DNA of 64,000 bases from Phaeobacter sp. B1627 (GTDB taxonomy: Bacteria; Pseudomonadota; Alphaproteobacteria; Rhodobacterales; Rhodobacteraceae), in contig NZ_VCNK01000022.1 in the NCBI RefSeq assembly GCF_006265095.1, forward strand, positions 1 to 64,000. Reading direction: 5' to 3'. Below the pieces are notes generated by a model. The model had not been told where the DNA came from. It searched no databases and saw only the letters and a program-made list of their open reading frames with translations. A program made the position numbers and the translations under genes. This document shows, one piece after another, positions 63,065 to 64,000 of this stretch (position 1 is the first letter of the stretch; each line of letters opens with the position of its first letter).

Positions 63065-63622
63065 CTAATCCGCGTCTGTTCCGCGCGGCAGGATCAGACG
63101 ACCTTCGGCCCCAAGCCGGGGATCGCGCAGCTTTTGCAGCCGCCGGGCCGCATCCATTGCGAATTTCTGAATAAGCTTCTTGCGACGCGGAGCAGACATC
63201 TTTTGCTCCGGCCCCATCCGGATAACTTCGGCGGAATAGGCATCGGCGAGGATCAGCCCCGTGTCCTGCGGCAACAGGTCGGTCGGAAAATCCATGTCGA
63301 CGGCCCAAAAGTAGCGATCGCACCACTGCAGGTAGCCCTGCCACTTTGCGTCGCTCTGATAATCCGCGCGGCTGGATTTGCATTCGATCACCCAAAGCTC
63401 TCCTTTGGGCCCCAGTGCCATCACATCCACCCGCAAGCCGCGATCAGGCACGAATTCCTCCACCGAAACATAGCCCATGGAGCGCAAATAGCGGCTCACT
63501 CCGCGCGCCAGACGCTGACCCGGCTGCGACAGAGAAACGGCGCGCCCTACCTCCCCGGCACTGGCTGTGGCAGGTTCAGGCCCGTCGGCAAAGTCGTCAT
63601 GATCGATGTCGGAACTGGTCAT
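63065..63622 (-). CDS. mmcB: MmcB-family DNA repair protein
   Basis: A 185-aa protein related to Caulobacter MmcB, a damage-inducible putative endonuclease. It has the restriction-enzyme-like core of a PD-(D/E)xK fold: GLRVDVMALGPKGELWVIECKSS (key Asp in RVDVMAL and ECKSS) near residues 60-82. A DRYFWAVD motif follows near residue 100, and the C-terminus is basic (RRKKLIQKF). The start has a weak ribosome site. It is divergent from the 6S-like RNA on its right. Confidence 0.85.
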   Translation of the reverse strand: MTSSDIDHDDFADGPEPATASAGEVGRAVSLSQPGQRLARGVSRYLRSMGYVSVEEFVPDRGLRVDVMALGPKGELWVIECKSSRADYQSDAKWQGYLQWCDRYFWAVDMDFPTDLLPQDTGLILADAYSAEVIRMGPEQKMSAPRRKKLIQKFAMDAARRLQKLRDPRLGAEGRLILPRGTDAD

Positions 63623-63707
63623 TTCGCCAAGGTGAACAATTCATGAACAAAAATCAAGCCCTCCCGTCGGCGCGCCCCCTTGTGCAGGAGGCACCGGACC
63701 ATTAGAT

Positions 63708-63882
63708 GTGAGTGCAGGCGGGTTCTGCCCTTCTCGTGAACGGCAGCATTCCAGTGGCCTTAAGCAATTCCGAGGGAGCTGGCTCTGTGCGGACCCTGGT
63801 CCGTTTACCTGGCGCCCACCTGTACATACAGGTCCTCGGGAATCAACGCCACACGGTTGACAGGTGGTTCCCGCCACATCCA
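63708..63882 (+). ncRNA. ssrS: Candidate 6S RNA
   Basis: The plus strand folds into one long imperfect hairpin. Outer stem: GATGT with ACATC, GGCGGG (63719-63724) with CCCGCC (63872-63877), a 2x2 TT/TT loop, then CTGCC with GGTGG using two G-U pairs. Inner stem: AATTCCGAGG with CCTCGGGAAT. Between them is an unpaired 5' stretch around GTGGCCTTAAGC, like the 6S central bubble. Two further hairpins (GGACC-CT-GGTCC and ACCTGTA-CA-TACAGGT) lie in the apical part. The G-U pairs favour the plus strand. 6S often precedes a 5-formyltetrahydrofolate cyclo-ligase gene, which would lie past the window. Identification is from structure only. Confidence 0.6.
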
Positions 63883-63890
63883 CGCCCGTC

Positions 63891-63908
63891 GAGCTCCGCT
63901 CGATTTCA
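63891..63908 (+). terminator. Short terminator-like hairpin after the 6S candidate
   Basis: TCGAGC-TCC-GCTCGA is followed by TTT, starting 9 bp after the predicted RNA end. The stem is only 6 bp, so this is a weak call. The last 92 bp of the window (63909-64000) hold nothing I can assign. Confidence 0.45.
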
Positions 63909-64000
63909 TCGGTGACGGCTGGTATTTCTCCGATTTGTTGCCAATGCTCTGCCCCGCTATGCCCCCGTGCCTGCGCCGGATTTGTCCCCGATTGAGACAC

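Noticed and set aside
63641-64000. A 119-codon minus-strand reading at the right edge
   Set aside because: The sequence has poor protein character and overlies the strand-specific 6S-like fold on the plus strand.

Overview
The window looks like chromosomal DNA of a marine alphaproteobacterium of the Rhodobacterales (roseobacter) type. Reasons: high G+C; the CarD / 7Fe ferredoxin / S4 protein / Suv3-like helicase block; TRAP transporters; an RpoH with the usual LFFNLR box; an MmcB-type repair protein; and a tRNA-His with A at the discriminator position and no G-1, which is typical of alphaproteobacteria. The species cannot be named from the sequence alone.

Layout. 0.2-6 kb: a small secreted protein, then a leftward NAD-dependent formate dehydrogenase operon (LysR regulator, fused diaphorase subunit, Mo/W catalytic subunit). 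6.4-8.9 kb: a secreted sensor-like protein and a chemoreceptor. 9.2-21.2 kb: a complete glucuronide-use locus of two divergent operons. One is leftward (TRAP dctQ-dctM, GH31 glycosidase, fructuronate reductase, uronate isomerase) and one rightward (TRAP dctP, GH2 beta-glucuronidase, GntR regulator, mannonate dehydratase). They share a control region with two mirror-image copies of a UxuR/ExuR-type operator. 21.3-27 kb: a second GntR regulator divergent from a polyamine-type ABC importer and an Asp/Glu/hydantoin racemase.

27-31.4 kb: two hypothetical or glycan-related genes, MetY and a SIMPL protein. 31.6-34.4 kb: a 926-residue membrane protein that looks like a GspL/PilM-type domain joined to a GspC/PilP-type domain. 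34.5-41.6 kb: HPPD with a divergent Lrp regulator, a PAS protein, a Kef-type antiporter, and divergent cobT/cobS. 41.6-50.9 kb: carD, fdxA, S4, helicase and TPR (leftward); SCP2, hydrolase, pepF and GNAT (rightward). 51-57 kb: a DksA-like zinc-finger protein, an oxidoreductase, rpoH, an RluA-family synthase divergent from a DUF6476-like gene, and two small exported proteins.

57.44-61.07 kb is a small decayed genomic island at the 3' end of tRNA-His. It is bounded by 30-bp direct repeats (26/30 identical) and holds IS5 and IS3 remnants, a broken LysR gene, a broken integrase, an HxlR/VOC pair and a TSUP transporter. The right end (61.4-64 kb) carries a DUF6324-like protein, an unknown protein, mmcB and a stretch that folds like a 6S RNA. 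No CRISPR array, rRNA or complete prophage was seen.
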